From Brasenia schreberi (lineage: Eukaryota > Streptophyta > Magnoliopsida > Nymphaeales > Cabombaceae), in contig JAYKKT010000073.1 in NCBI GenBank assembly GCA_036023115.1, forward strand, positions 11,265,001-11,329,000: a stretch of 64,000 nucleotides of DNA, given 5' to 3'. This document shows, piece after piece, positions 9,955-19,985 of the stretch. Made by a program: the position numbers and the translations under genes. Below the pieces are notes generated by a model. That model did not search any database, was not told the origin of the DNA, and saw only the letters and a program-made list of their open reading frames with translations. How positions within the stretch are numbered: the first letter of the stretch is position 1; each line of letters begins with the position of its first letter.

Positions 9955-10685
9955 AACTTTTATTGGAATACTGAGATAGGGGTAAATTCTATCGACATAC
10001 ATCAGCCTTAGAGATGTGTATGATGGCGTACAAATATATGTGTAAGGAGTAAGGACTCGTGAGAAAATGATAAATTTTTTTGAAGTTAATATTGAATTAC
10101 ATCAAGGATCAACTTTAAGTTTGTATTTATTTATTTTGATTATTGATAAGTTAATAAAGTATATTCAAAATGAAATACCTTAGTGTATGTTATTCATGAA
10201 CGAGGATCAACTTTAAGTTTGTATTTATTTATTTATTATTATTGATAAGTTAACAAAGTATATTCAAAATGAAATACCTTAGTGTATGTTATTCATGAAC
10301 GACATTGGGTTAGTGAACGAGTCGAAGGAAAAAATTAAGAGAAAATTGAAACTATAGAGAAAGATATTAGAAAACAAAGGTTTCTAACTTAGTAGAACAA
10401 GAACAAAATATGTGGAATATAAGTTTGATTATATGAATACTTCATGTAACATGAAAATTAAGATTAGTATATATTGCATCTCCCATAAGGAAAGTTTTGA
10501 GTACCCAATACCAGTTTTTTAGAGTGATGAAAAATTAATAGAGATTACATATAATTAATGCATGCTAGTATACTCTAGGTGACATGAAGATACATTTAAA
10601 GTTGAAAGGTAAATATTACAGAATAACAATTAAACCTATTGTGTTATATGGTTCTATGTGTTGGGTAGTTAATCGTTAATATATA
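9955..10685 (+). pseudogene. RTE-type LINE fragment (end of RT and C-terminus)
   Basis: Translations with stops give the RT motif VNIELHQGSTLS, IDKLIKYIQNEIP and, toward the end, a LYGSMCWVVN segment like the C-terminal region of RTE proteins. It lacks the endonuclease, the 5' part of RT and the 3' tail. It abuts the 5' end of a second RTE copy at about 10700, in the same orientation. It contains an internal tandem duplication (10106-10302). Confidence 0.75.
10106..10302 (+). repeat. Tandem duplication inside the RTE fragment
   Basis: The segment starting GGATCAACTTTAAGTTTGTA at 10106 is repeated from 10204 with about 98-base spacing, differing only in the ATT-rich run and one or two substitutions. 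It duplicates the RT stretch from QGSTLS to the FMNE position, so it arose after the element died. Confidence 0.9.
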
Positions 10686-10699
10686 TATAAAAGATGTCC

Positions 10700-13262
10700 A
10701 TAAACTCCACCCATGCATAACGGTCTCATGCCCGGATAAAGGAGGAGGGTTGTGTTAGGCTTTCAACAGCAAGCGCAAAACCTCTTAGCGACACACTATA
10801 GAGCCCGAATGCAGTGAAAAGTAAGCAAGGGCCACTACATTTTCACTCGAATGTAGTGAATCACTTGTAGAAAGGATTCCCATATCATTGATGGGTGTGG
10901 GTAAAGAAGTTAGTCTCACTATATTGTTGCCCGAATGTAGTGAATAAATTACAGAGAGGGTCTTCGCATTTTCAATATGGACAGATGCGGGGATAAGGAA
11001 GCTAGTCCTAGATAATAAGATTCTTTTTGGTTCTTGGAATATCATAACATTGTTCGGTAAGCTAATTGAGGTGGTAGATACTATGATTCAGAGAAAGATT
11101 GATATCCTATGTTTACAAGAGACAAAGTGAATTGGAGAAAAAGCAAAGGAGTTTGAGGATACATGCTTTAAATTATGATACTCAAGTAAGAAAAATGGTT
11201 GAAACGTAGTTGGTATTATCATAAATAAAGATTTAAAGGATAGTATAGTAGACATACAACGATATGATGACCGAATCATGACATTGAAATTAGTGTTAGG
11301 AGTAGAGGTTTTGAATATAGTTTGTGCTTACGCATCCCAAGTAGGACTAAAAGATAGTATAAAGATGGATTTTGGGGAGGAGTTAGATAAGGTGATTTAA
11401 AGAATTTCACAAAGGGAGATGATTTGTTTAGGAGGAGACTTAAATGGACATGTCGGTAAAGAGGCATTAGGATATCAAGGTATTCATGAAAACTTGATTT
11501 TGCAGATATAAATGAGGAAGGTAGGGAGATTTTAAATTTTGCTATGGCATTTGATCTCTTTATACAATCTTCAAAAAACAAGATGAACATTTAATTACTT
11601 ATAAGAGTGGTTTATCACAAAAACAAATTGATTATTTTATTTGTAAAAAAAAGATAGAGCGTGTTGTAAAGATTACAAGGTAATTTTAGGAGAAAGCTTA
11701 ACCACCTGGATTTACAGGTAAAAAGGTGGACAAAAAAGAAAAGAGTGCATCGAGCTATTTAGACTAAATGGTGGAACCTCAAAATCGAGAAAGAATGTAT
11801 ATTTAAACATAAAGTCTTTTAAGGAGATGCTTGAAATTATGTTGGTACACCTTGTGATATGGGAGATAATATGGCTATATATATTAGAAAAGTGGCGAAA
11901 GATGTGGTAGGTGAATCTAAGGGAGGTGTACCAACACAGAAAGAAGCTTGGTGGTGGAGTGAAGTAGTGCAAAATAAAATCAAGTCAAAGAGGGCATGTT
12001 ACAAATTACATTATGCTAAGAAAACTAGTGAAATTTTAGAGGCTTATAAGAAAGTAAAGAAAGAAGCGAAAAAAGCTGTCAGTGAAGCAAAAGCTAAAAT
12101 TTGAAAGGATTTATATAAAAAACTCAACTCAAAAGAGGGTGAAAGAGATATTTTTAGGATAGCCAGGGTTAGAGATAAGAAAACTAAGGATGTTAATTTT
12201 GTTAGATGCATCAAAGATGAGGATGAAAAAATTCTAGTGGCAAATGATGATATAAAAAACAAATGGAAAAACTATTTTTATAAGCTTTTTAATGAAAATA
12301 AGGATGTTAGTATTAGCTTATGAGAGTTAGCCAAATCAAAAAGTATATAAACCACAATTTCTATCGATGTATTCAAAAGAATGAAGTCAAATAGGCTCTT
12401 AAACATATGAAGGGTGGTAAATCAGTAGGACCAAACAATATTCCTATAGAAGTTTGAAAAATACTATGAGAAACATGAATCATTTGGCTCAAAAGACTAT
12501 TTAATGAAATATGGAGAAACCAAAAGATGTCCAAAGAATAGAGAGCGAGTACACTTATACCCATATATAAGAACAAGGGAGACATTCAAAATTGTACGAA
12601 TTATCGGAGTATCAAGTTGATGAGTCATACTATGAAATTATGAAAAAAAATTATCGAACGTAGGTTAAGACAAAGATCAAATACAATATATAACTAATTT
12701 GGATTCATGTTAAGCAGATCTAATGTTGAAGCGATTCACCTTTTGAGACGTCTTATGAAACATTTTAGAGCAAAAAAAAAGACCTTCATATGATATTTAT
12801 TAATCTAGAAAAAGTTTATGATAGAGTACCGAGGAAGGTTCTTTAGAGAACCTTGAAAAAAAGAGGTATCCCATTGACATACATAAACCTTATAAGAGAC
12901 ATGTACAATGGTGCAAAAACATGTGTGAGGACTCATGAAGAAATGACAGACTTCTTTGAAGTTAATATTGGGTTACATCAAGGATCAACTTTAAGTACAT
13001 ACTTATTTATAATGGTGATTGATGAGTTAACAAAATATATTCAAGATGAAGTATCTTGGTGTATGTTATTTACAGACTATATTGTGTAAGAAAAAAGTTA
13101 ATAGAAAATTGGAACTATAGAGAGAAACATTAGAAAGTAAAGGCTTTCATCTTAGTAGAACAAAGAAAGAATATATGGAATGTAAGTTTGATCATTTGGT
13201 TACTTCATAAGATAGAAATTAAAATTGTCACATATTGCATCCCCAAAAGAAAAGTTTTAAAT
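10700..13262 (+). pseudogene. RTE-clade LINE, near full length but 3'-truncated
   Basis: This is the most complete LINE in the window. A 5' leader (CGGTCTCATGCCCGGATAAA region, then unexplained sequence with three GAATG(C/T)AGTGAA words) precedes an APE-type endonuclease: FGSWNIITLFGKLIE, IDILCLQETK, VVGIIINKD and ICLGGDLNGHVG. A coiled basic linker (11860-12290) follows, then RT with FINLEKVYDRVPRKVL, GIPLTYINLIRDMYNGAK, VNIGLHQGSTLS and IDELTKYIQDEVSWCML. The catalytic box reads FTDYIV instead of FADDIV. Many stops and small indels interrupt it. It breaks off at about 13262, before the C-terminus and the TTG-repeat tail. Such elements normally lose the 5' end, so the missing 3' end implies a later deletion or rearrangement. 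Confidence 0.85.
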
Positions 13263-14150
13263 ATCTATTTGATCAAGTTATATACAAGCATGCATGTCCG
13301 TGTATTGTATCGTTGCCCTTGACCATGTTGCTGGTAAGTTTTCTTTTTCATTGGGAGTGTATGGGAACCATGTTGCTCATTATTGGTTTTTATGCTTTGC
13401 AATTTTCTAGATGGGCAGACAACGATTAGGCTGCATTCGATGGTTTAGAATAAGAATGTTAAGTGATGATGGTTTTCATACCTAGGGTCAGTTTTCATTT
13501 GAATATTAATTAAAAAATGAATTTCGGTTATTCGATCATTGAAAACAACGGAAACCAACCAAATACCGATTTTATACAATTTCCTAAACGGAAGCCGAAA
13601 CGAATTTTGCGGTTACCAAACTGAATCATGAATTTTGATTCGATTCGGCTTGATATTTTGGTTTTAACCAAACTTTGCTCACCCCTAATACTCACCCTTA
13701 AAAGGATCGGCATAAGTATGGGTGTGTATGAGTGTACATGTGACAAAGGTTGCAGGATCCAATTACACACTCTTTCTCTATATATATTGATCAATTATAG
13801 CTGTATTGTACCTCGGATAATATAATTCGCCTAAGGAATTCCAACTTTGCAACTGAAAGAATGATTAGGATCATTAATGTCGCTAACATGGCATTAACAT
13901 TGTGGATCTCCTTACCATTTAGTTGGTTTGATTTGGGTCTCAAAAGCAAAACGGAACCGAATCAACGTATTTTTCATGATTTTTGAAAAAGAAAATAGCT
14001 AGAAATTAAAACTTCAGTTGCTTGGTGAAATTTGGTTTTTCGCTTTTTACGGCACGACACAGCGCTCACCAGGTCACCCCTACGCGTCTACCACGAGCCA
14101 CAGTGCGAAAAGAGTTACCAAGTAGTGCTTAGTCTCCGATTCTTTTTGTC
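13263..14150. other. Intergenic, includes a CGGTT/AACCG-rich repeat
   Basis: Bases about 13510-13690 alternate CGAAACGAA/ATTCGGTT words and end TTTGCTCACCCCTAATA, like one end of plant hAT-type MITEs. No partner end was found. The rest has no recognised features. Confidence 0.4.
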
Positions 14151-14199
14151 TGGACTTCCGTCTCCTCACGTGTTGCCGCCTATCTCAGCACCATGACCA

Positions 14200-14301
14200 C
14201 TAGTGAGGCAGTCGCTTAACCTCTCTTTCTCTCTCTCTCGTTTGGCGTGTTGTTTTCACCGTGGAGAGCAACTTCCTGAAACTGTTCAGCTTGGAGTTTC
14301 G
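14200..14301 (+). promoter_or_regulatory. Possible 5' leader exon of RPC9
   Basis: A CT-rich, GC-richer stretch resembling the leaders of other genes here ends at a good donor (TTTCG|GTAATG at 14301/14302). The coding start lies at 15064, so one or more leader exons upstream are expected. The assignment rests on position and the donor only; a second leader exon could begin after the acceptor at about 15003. Confidence 0.35.
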
Positions 14302-15063
14302 GTAATGCCTCTCTCTCTCTCTCCCCCCCTCACTGTTTTATTTTTTTTGTCTGTTGTTGCAATAGATGCTTCTATTGTCATTGCTGTCACTCCCTTTCTC
14401 CTTCTGAACTTGACCGAAGGATCCAAAATCATAGATATTTACGTGTTGACAGCGATCTTGGGTACCATGGACCGTTAGATTTCCGTGTGGTCTTGTCAGA
14501 ATAGTTTCTAGAGGGCACCCTAATGTGCAGATTGCGCTTATATGCAGAAAAGGTTACATGTAAGACAAGTGTATGTTGAAATGGCTGAAAGAGTTGTGGC
14601 TTTATTGACAAGCATGATGGGAAGCTATATTAAATGAGAGTAACCTGAGAATTCTAGTAAACTCCAAGTTGCAGGAATATTAATTGTAGTTGTTGGATTG
14701 GTTGAGGCAAAAAAGGTTTTCTATATAAGTTTAATTGTTGTTTATATCAATGCTAATTGGGTTCTTTCCTTATCAAATTGGTATTGCTTTTTATTTGAAA
14801 CGTTTCAAATTATAATTTCAATTTTGTACTTCACTTTTCATTATGTGTAGAAAAGAGATTTGAGACAAAATTCGATTGTTGTTTATCATTATGTTGTGGC
14901 TTGGTGGTTCTCTTTTAATGACTTGTTTTTATGTGCAGAGGAAAACGATATGACTATCATTCAACTGGTTTAGAGGTCTTTCATTTGAACAGTTTCTCTG
15001 CAGGTGTGCTTTTTGAAGATCTGAAGATCATCTTATTTGCTCTTGGGTCTCCATTCTTTGACA

Positions 15064-16626
15064 ATGAAAATGTAATCACTTACTCGCAATTCACTTTTCT
15101 GCTGATGCCCTATTTTTGTTCTCTCGTTTTCCAATATAGAGTTTCCACTTGCTATTAGGTTGTGCTGGTATTACATGAGTTTTCCTGTGAAATGTCTTCT
15201 AGTGCGTGAGTATTCTTTTAGACAAAGGCATATATAGTTATCTACTGTAGTACTAGCTAATGAAAAAGGCTGCATGGTTGTGAGAATGCCGAGATATCTG
15301 ATACTTGTTGGAACAAAATTTCTAGCGTTGAACATAGAGGAATTATCCTGAAGTTGTCTCCCGATAATTGAATCAAGCGTGCCATTTTGATGTGTGTAGC
15401 AAGGAAAGCAAATCTGGGATACTTACAAACTTTGAAGTACTGCAGCATTTACAATCTAGAGGGGCAAAACAAGATCGTTTTGGCTCTTTGAATACTGCAA
15501 CTCAGTCAGAATGCAAGGTATGATTGTAATGTTTTGGTAACTGAAGCCTATTCAGTTTCCCCCCCTGTTGTCTGTGCTACTAGTTGCCCTTAATATCCTC
15601 TACGTTCTATTGTATTCCATAGGGAACTGAATTCACACTTTTTAAACATTCTTCCAGGTATTCGATTATCTTGTTCAAACATCTGCAGCAAATCAGACAA
15701 GAGAAAACATTAATGAATTCCTCAAGAGATCGGAGAAGTACAAACTTACGAGTGCTGAGAAGGTTCAGATTGTCAATCTAAGCCCTGCTAGACCAGTTGA
15801 GCTTTTTGTGGTAATCTCACATCCACCTTTTAGAACAATTTTTCTGCTTGGATTGAATAGTATTCATGATTTTGTATTGCAAATGTTAGTTCCTGCTACC
15901 TGAAAGCTGCCATAGTTCATCTTATATTGATAAAGGTGCAAGAGAACTGCATTACAGAATTGGTGGAGGATTTGTTTAATGAAAAATTAGTCTTTTTCAG
16001 TGGGAAAGAATAAGTTACTTTGGCATAGTTCGTATGAACAAACAGGGACGAGTGCTGTCTTATCCACCTTGTATGGGTTTTTGTGCTAATATGAACTCCT
16101 TGCTCGTTAAGATTCTACATTTTTTGGATTCATCATGTTGGTCTTTGCTATCTTAGGTTATCTGATGTGACAAATATCCTTTTAGTGCTCTAATAGTTTG
16201 ATCGTCTCAGAAGTCAGAATGTGACAATTCTCTTCCTTCTGAGTAATACTACAAGAAACTGCATGCTGTGTCAGGCCTAGAAAATTTCCATTTGTATACA
16301 TTTGCTTTGAACTCACAGAACTATAGTACCTGAAATACACACACATAAAAATACTGAAAATCAATGAACTCAGTGAAAAGTGGGGTTCATTACGCTCTAA
16401 TTTATCACGAAACAGACAAACTTCAACTTTGTAACCTGTTGTGACATACCTTGAGCCGATCTTGTCCCTCATGGACATGTGGTTGCAGATCATGGAACAA
16501 CTTGAAAATAGAATGGATGAGGACCAGGTGAATGAGTTTGTGCAAATGGTCGTCGAGCTCTTGCCACCTCTTGCAAATAACCCTGCCAATGAAGACACAT
16601 TGGAACAAGAACAGGAAGCACAGTGA
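15064..16626 (+). CDS. RPC9: DNA-directed RNA polymerase III subunit RPC9 (Rpb4/CRCP family)
   Basis: Coding exons 15064-15071, 15400-15517, 15658-15810 and 16489-16626 join to 138 residues. The first coding exon supplies only ATGAAAAT before the donor GTAATC; this restores the family start spacing (MKI, six residues, then LTNFEVLQHL). Residues 10-25 (ILTNFEVLQHLQSRG), 43-63 (VFDYLVQT ... NQTRENINEF) and 66-85 are the conserved Rpb4-like HRDC-type helices; 94-120 is the C-terminal helix ending in VELLPP. RPC9 pairs with RPC8 in the stalk of Pol III and helps initiation on tRNA and 5S genes in the nucleus. All introns are GT-AG. The acidic tail (NEDTLEQEQEAQ) is typical. Start and exon 1 are inferred from splice phase and family alignment. 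Confidence 0.85.
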
Positions 16627-16748
16627 TCACCACTTTGCAAGTTCTATTTTCTCATTGTATCCTTTATGGGCATTTCTTCCTTAGCACAGTAATCACCACT
16701 TTGTAAGTTCTATTTCTCATTTTATCCTTTGCGGGCATTTCATCTTTA
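16618..16748 (+). repeat. Tandem duplication covering the RPC9 stop codon
   Basis: The 66-base unit starting GCACAGTGATCACCACTTTG at 16618 recurs from 16684 (GCACAGTAATCACCACTTTG) with small differences. The first copy contains the last two codons and the TGA stop. The second copy has TAA at the corresponding place and lies in the presumed 3' UTR. Confidence 0.85.
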
Positions 16749-16867
16749 TGGTTTGTATCGTAAGCATGCAAGACATTTTAGGCATGCTCTTGAAGTCTTT
16801 TTACTGTGACGTACACAATCCAAAGCGTCTGTGAATTTGTTCTGCTGAATGCACAGGAGGCAGAGGT

Positions 16868-16978
16868 TGATACTACTACTACAACTACAACTAAGCCTTT
16901 TCCCATACTAGACGGGGTCGGCTACATGGATTCTTTGTTTCATTCTTTGTTTCCACAGAGCCCTATCATGTGCTGCAG
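16868..16978 (-). mobile_element. RTE LINE 3' end (5'-truncated)
   Basis: On the minus strand it reads CACAGAGGCTTTGT-type 3' UTR words, then GGATTCTTTG complement, GACCCCGTCTAGTATGGG, AAAAGGCTTAGTTG and a TAG/TTG repeat tail (plus-strand ACTACTACTACAACTACAAC at about 16875-16894). Matches the 3' end of the copy at 49655-51090. Confidence 0.8.
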
Positions 16979-16994
16979 TTTTGGAGGCATGTTT

Positions 16995-17460
16995 TCTGTA
17001 GAATGCTTGTGCTTTAGGCATGGCAATGGGGTGGATTGGCACCCCACCCGAACCCGCCCCACATTTAGGAAAAATGTACAGAATCCATCCCACGGGTCTC
17101 AGGGTTTGCCGACCAGACCTACAGTTCGAGAACCCAAGTGGTACAAACCTGTCATGTTTTTTCCCCCTGACAGTGTACAAACCTATTATGTTAACAACAT
17201 CCGCTTAGCAACAAGCCTATGAACTTTAATTTCAAGCAATGTCCAATCACAAACTTTCATGTTATAGATTTCATCTGCTGCAAATGTGAAATCTTTTGAA
17301 GGATCACTTAGAAACACATGAAATATTGAACTTCACAAGTACCTTGAGGTGGGTTTACCGGAAACCCAATCTTGCCGCCTCTTGCTGCAGATAAAATAAA
17401 ACTTGCTTCTACCAGAATGGGGCGGGTTGGGTACCGGTAGGTCAGGTGTGAGTGTGTATT
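16995..17460. repeat. GGGTTGGG/CCCGACCC-type dispersed repeat
   Basis: Starts near GGCATGGCAATGGGGTGG with CACCCCACCCGAACCCGCCC and ends with GGGGCGGGTTGGGTACCGG in inverted sense, so the ends are roughly complementary. Similar GGATGGCAATGG...CCCGACC sequence occurs at about 17961-18010 and 18300-18440. Not coding; class uncertain. Confidence 0.35.
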
Positions 17461-17879
17461 GGGAAGAAAGCGCTTTATATTGAACAAATTCAGTAAACTG
17501 TTGGAGAATAAGGCTTCAAGTTGTCCATTCACAATGACTTGATCCAAAATTACCTAAGCTCTTAGCTTAAGTTTGATTTATGAATGTGTCTATTGAGCTT
17601 AATCAATTTGAGATTTAGTGTTAAACATGAGCAGCCCCTGGTTCACCTTGAACCTTCGGTGGGGTTGCTTATGTGCGGGTTTGGCACCTTTCTTCCACGA
17701 TAGTCCAAACTCACAATCTAGCTGTATCCCATATATGTTTTCATTTCAGCATCTTGTTTGGCATAATGTTCTTAATTTCATCGTGTGGTGTTGGCCGGAA
17801 TTGATTGAAATTTTAGCCTGAGCTCATAAGGGGGCACCTTTGGCTAGTGTGATCCCATGGCTCTTTCCTTTTTCTATTT

Positions 17880-17962
17880 TGTTACAAAGAGGAGACCTTA
17901 GCCATATGCACCTCCTGAACATTGAAGTCATGACCTTCAACTTGTGATTCGACCCTTAAGGA
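17880..17962 (-). mobile_element. tRNA-derived SINE copy
   Basis: The complement reads GGGTCGAATCACAAGTTGAA, GGTCATGACTTCAATG and GGTGCATATGGCTAAGG, followed by a TTTGTAACAAAATAG end, matching the head and body of the main SINE family. Confidence 0.65.
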
Positions 17963-18246
17963 TGGCAATGGCTCAGGCTTGGGTGGGCATAGCTATACCC
18001 GACCTGATCGGAATCTTAACAGTGCGGATGATTTGTATTCTCTTTTCTGTAACGGGTACAGTGCAGTATGAATCAATTATATATCTATACTTTATACGTG
18101 AGAGAGTTTAGATTTAAGGAACCCAGAAAAACATAGAACAAGAAGGAACTTATCACAAATGCTTGATCTTTGAAATGAATGGTTGAAGTGATAAAATTGC
18201 ACATAATACTTGTGGTTTCATGTTTCAGTGGGTTCTTTAAATCTTC

Positions 18247-18291
18247 CCTCTCTCTCTCTCTCTTTATATATATATACACACACACACACAA
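18247..18291. repeat. Compound CT/TA/CA microsatellite
   Basis: About 18 bases of CT, then TATATATA, then ACACACAC in direct succession. Confidence 0.9.
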
Positions 18292-18299
18292 ATAATAGT

Positions 18300-19117
18300 T
18301 GGCTACAGGTCAAGGCAAATATTGGGTTGGGTACAGATCAGGGCATCTTATACCCATACTAGCCCGATCAGTTTCGGCTTCGGGTATTCTCTGTTCTCTT
18401 TGGGTCAGTCAGGTTCGGGTTGAACGGATTGGGTCAATGTTGTCATCTATATGGACCCCCTAGCTTGTCTTGCTTGTTATGCACTCTAGGGATTTTCATG
18501 GGCCAGGCCGGGGCCAGGATCAAAGCTTTCATCTCCATCCCTATTTCATAACCTTGTTCTCATCTCCATCCTCGTGACAGAGACCAAAAACTGTTCCATC
18601 CTCATCCCATGTCTCGCGGGGATTCATCTAGGAAATGAAGAACGCTCAAACAAAAGTTTGAGTTCACTTTTATATAAACCTAATTTATGTAAAATGTATT
18701 TAAATTATAATATATTATTATGGATGAAATATGAGGGAATGATGATGAGTTCATGAATTTAAAAAAAATAACACTTTCTTTTAGTTTTGTGTTTATAATT
18801 TATTTATTTTTCAATGAACTTAACTTTCTAGAATCAATTAAAAGAAGGGTTAGAACTGGGTTCGAGGGACCAGAACCTCCCATTCTCATCCCCGTCTCGA
18901 TCCCCGTAAGGGATTTCTTTTTTCTCCCGATTCCATTCATGTTTCTACTCCCATCAACATCCCTAGCGCACTCGGTGGCTCTTTTTATTGTAGAAGCATT
19001 TGATAGGGCTTGGCTTACTCTTTTCTTTTGATGTTTCAACATAAGAAAAAATACAATAGCGTTTATCCCTGAAAATTCAATAAGACTCGGGTCTGGGTCC
19101 AGTACTACCGTTACTAA
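18300..19117. other. Upstream flank of YLMG gene
   Basis: Contains GGGTTGGGT/CCCGATC-type repeat sequence (18300-18440) and a GATTCCATTC/TCCATCCTCATCCC-rich patch (18520-18620, 18880-18950) suggestive of another degenerate repeat. No gene seen. Confidence 0.4.
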
Positions 19118-19298
19118 ATGCACTTCAGATCCGAACCGGGTCTGAACATTAACGGCTCTTTGCTCCTACCGTCAAAGCGCGAAATGACACCCTTGTCCCT
19201 GAAGCCTAATCCCTTCAGAACCCTACTTCCCTGTCTTGCCTCTCCTTTCGTTTTCCTTCGCTCTCGAAGCATACACTCGGAGAGCTTGAAGCACCAGA

Positions 19299-19985
19299 AT
19301 GGCGGCAGTTTCCACGGCGTTCCTCCGATCGCCGGCTGTATTCCCGGCGTCTTATCCGGCGTTCCTCCGCCACAGCCCAGTACGTCTCTCAGCTCTTCCT
19401 CCGAAACACCTTTACTTCCCTATCCGTTGCCCCGACCAGTTTCGTGCCATAGCTTCCTCTTCTCCCCAAATTACGAACCCTGGTCGTCTCTCTGACTCTG
19501 CCCGCACCGTCTCGTTCGTCCTTGTGGCCGCATTCACTCTCTCCCGTTGCGTCGTCTCCGCTGTGAAGAATTCCATCGCTAGGCTCAAGGACACTATCTC
19601 GACTCCGTCCACTGATGAGCTCTTCGCGCTCCGGCTCCTCCAGGACAACCTCATTTGCACGGTTGGGCCGCTCTTCTTCGCCGCTGTCCGTGACCGGCCC
19701 ACCGGATACCTCAATACGCCGTTGACGGTGGTCGCATCGGGATTGGCGAGGTGGTTGGATATCTACAGTGGGGTTTTGATGGTTAGGGTTTTGCTCAGTT
19801 GGTTTCCGAATATCCCGTGGGATCGGCAGCCGCTTTCGGCCATCAGAGATCTCTGCGATCCTTACTTGAATCTCTTCAGGAACATCATTCCACCCGTTTT
19901 CGATACTCTGGATGTTAGCCCGCTGCTCGCTTTCGCGGTTTTGGGTACGCTTGGTTCGATCTTGAATAGTAGTAGGGGTTTTTAA
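19299..19985 (+). CDS. YLMG1: YlmG/YGGT family protein, plastid-targeted
   Basis: An intronless gene of 228 residues. Residues 1-60 are rich in S, A, R and P and low in acidic residues, as expected for a chloroplast transit peptide. A hydrophobic stretch lies at 71-90, and the YGGT domain occupies about 148-226: LDIYSGVLMVRVLLSWFPNI, then LCDPYLNLFRNIIPP and LDVSPLLAFAVLG, with the conserved DPYLxxFRxxIPP box. Plant YLMG1 proteins are thylakoid membrane proteins needed for nucleoid distribution; the bacterial relatives sit beside division genes. The ATG at 19299 is preceded by an unusually GC-rich leader. No neighbouring gene is functionally linked. The assignment is firm at family level; the paralogue (1-1 or 1-2) cannot be told. 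Confidence 0.93.
   Translation: MAAVSTAFLRSPAVFPASYPAFLRHSPVRLSALPPKHLYFPIRCPDQFRAIASSSPQITNPGRLSDSARTVSFVLVAAFTLSRCVVSAVKNSIARLKDTISTPSTDELFALRLLQDNLICTVGPLFFAAVRDRPTGYLNTPLTVVASGLARWLDIYSGVLMVRVLLSWFPNIPWDRQPLSAIRDLCDPYLNLFRNIIPPVFDTLDVSPLLAFAVLGTLGSILNSSRGF

Noticed and set aside
14203..14478. 91-residue frame as a separate protein gene
   Set aside because: It has no ATG-supported start or domain and overlaps the presumed RPC9 leader and intron with its CT tract.
19412..19714. Minus-strand 100-residue frame over the YLMG gene
   Set aside because: Antisense shadow of a well-supported coding exon.
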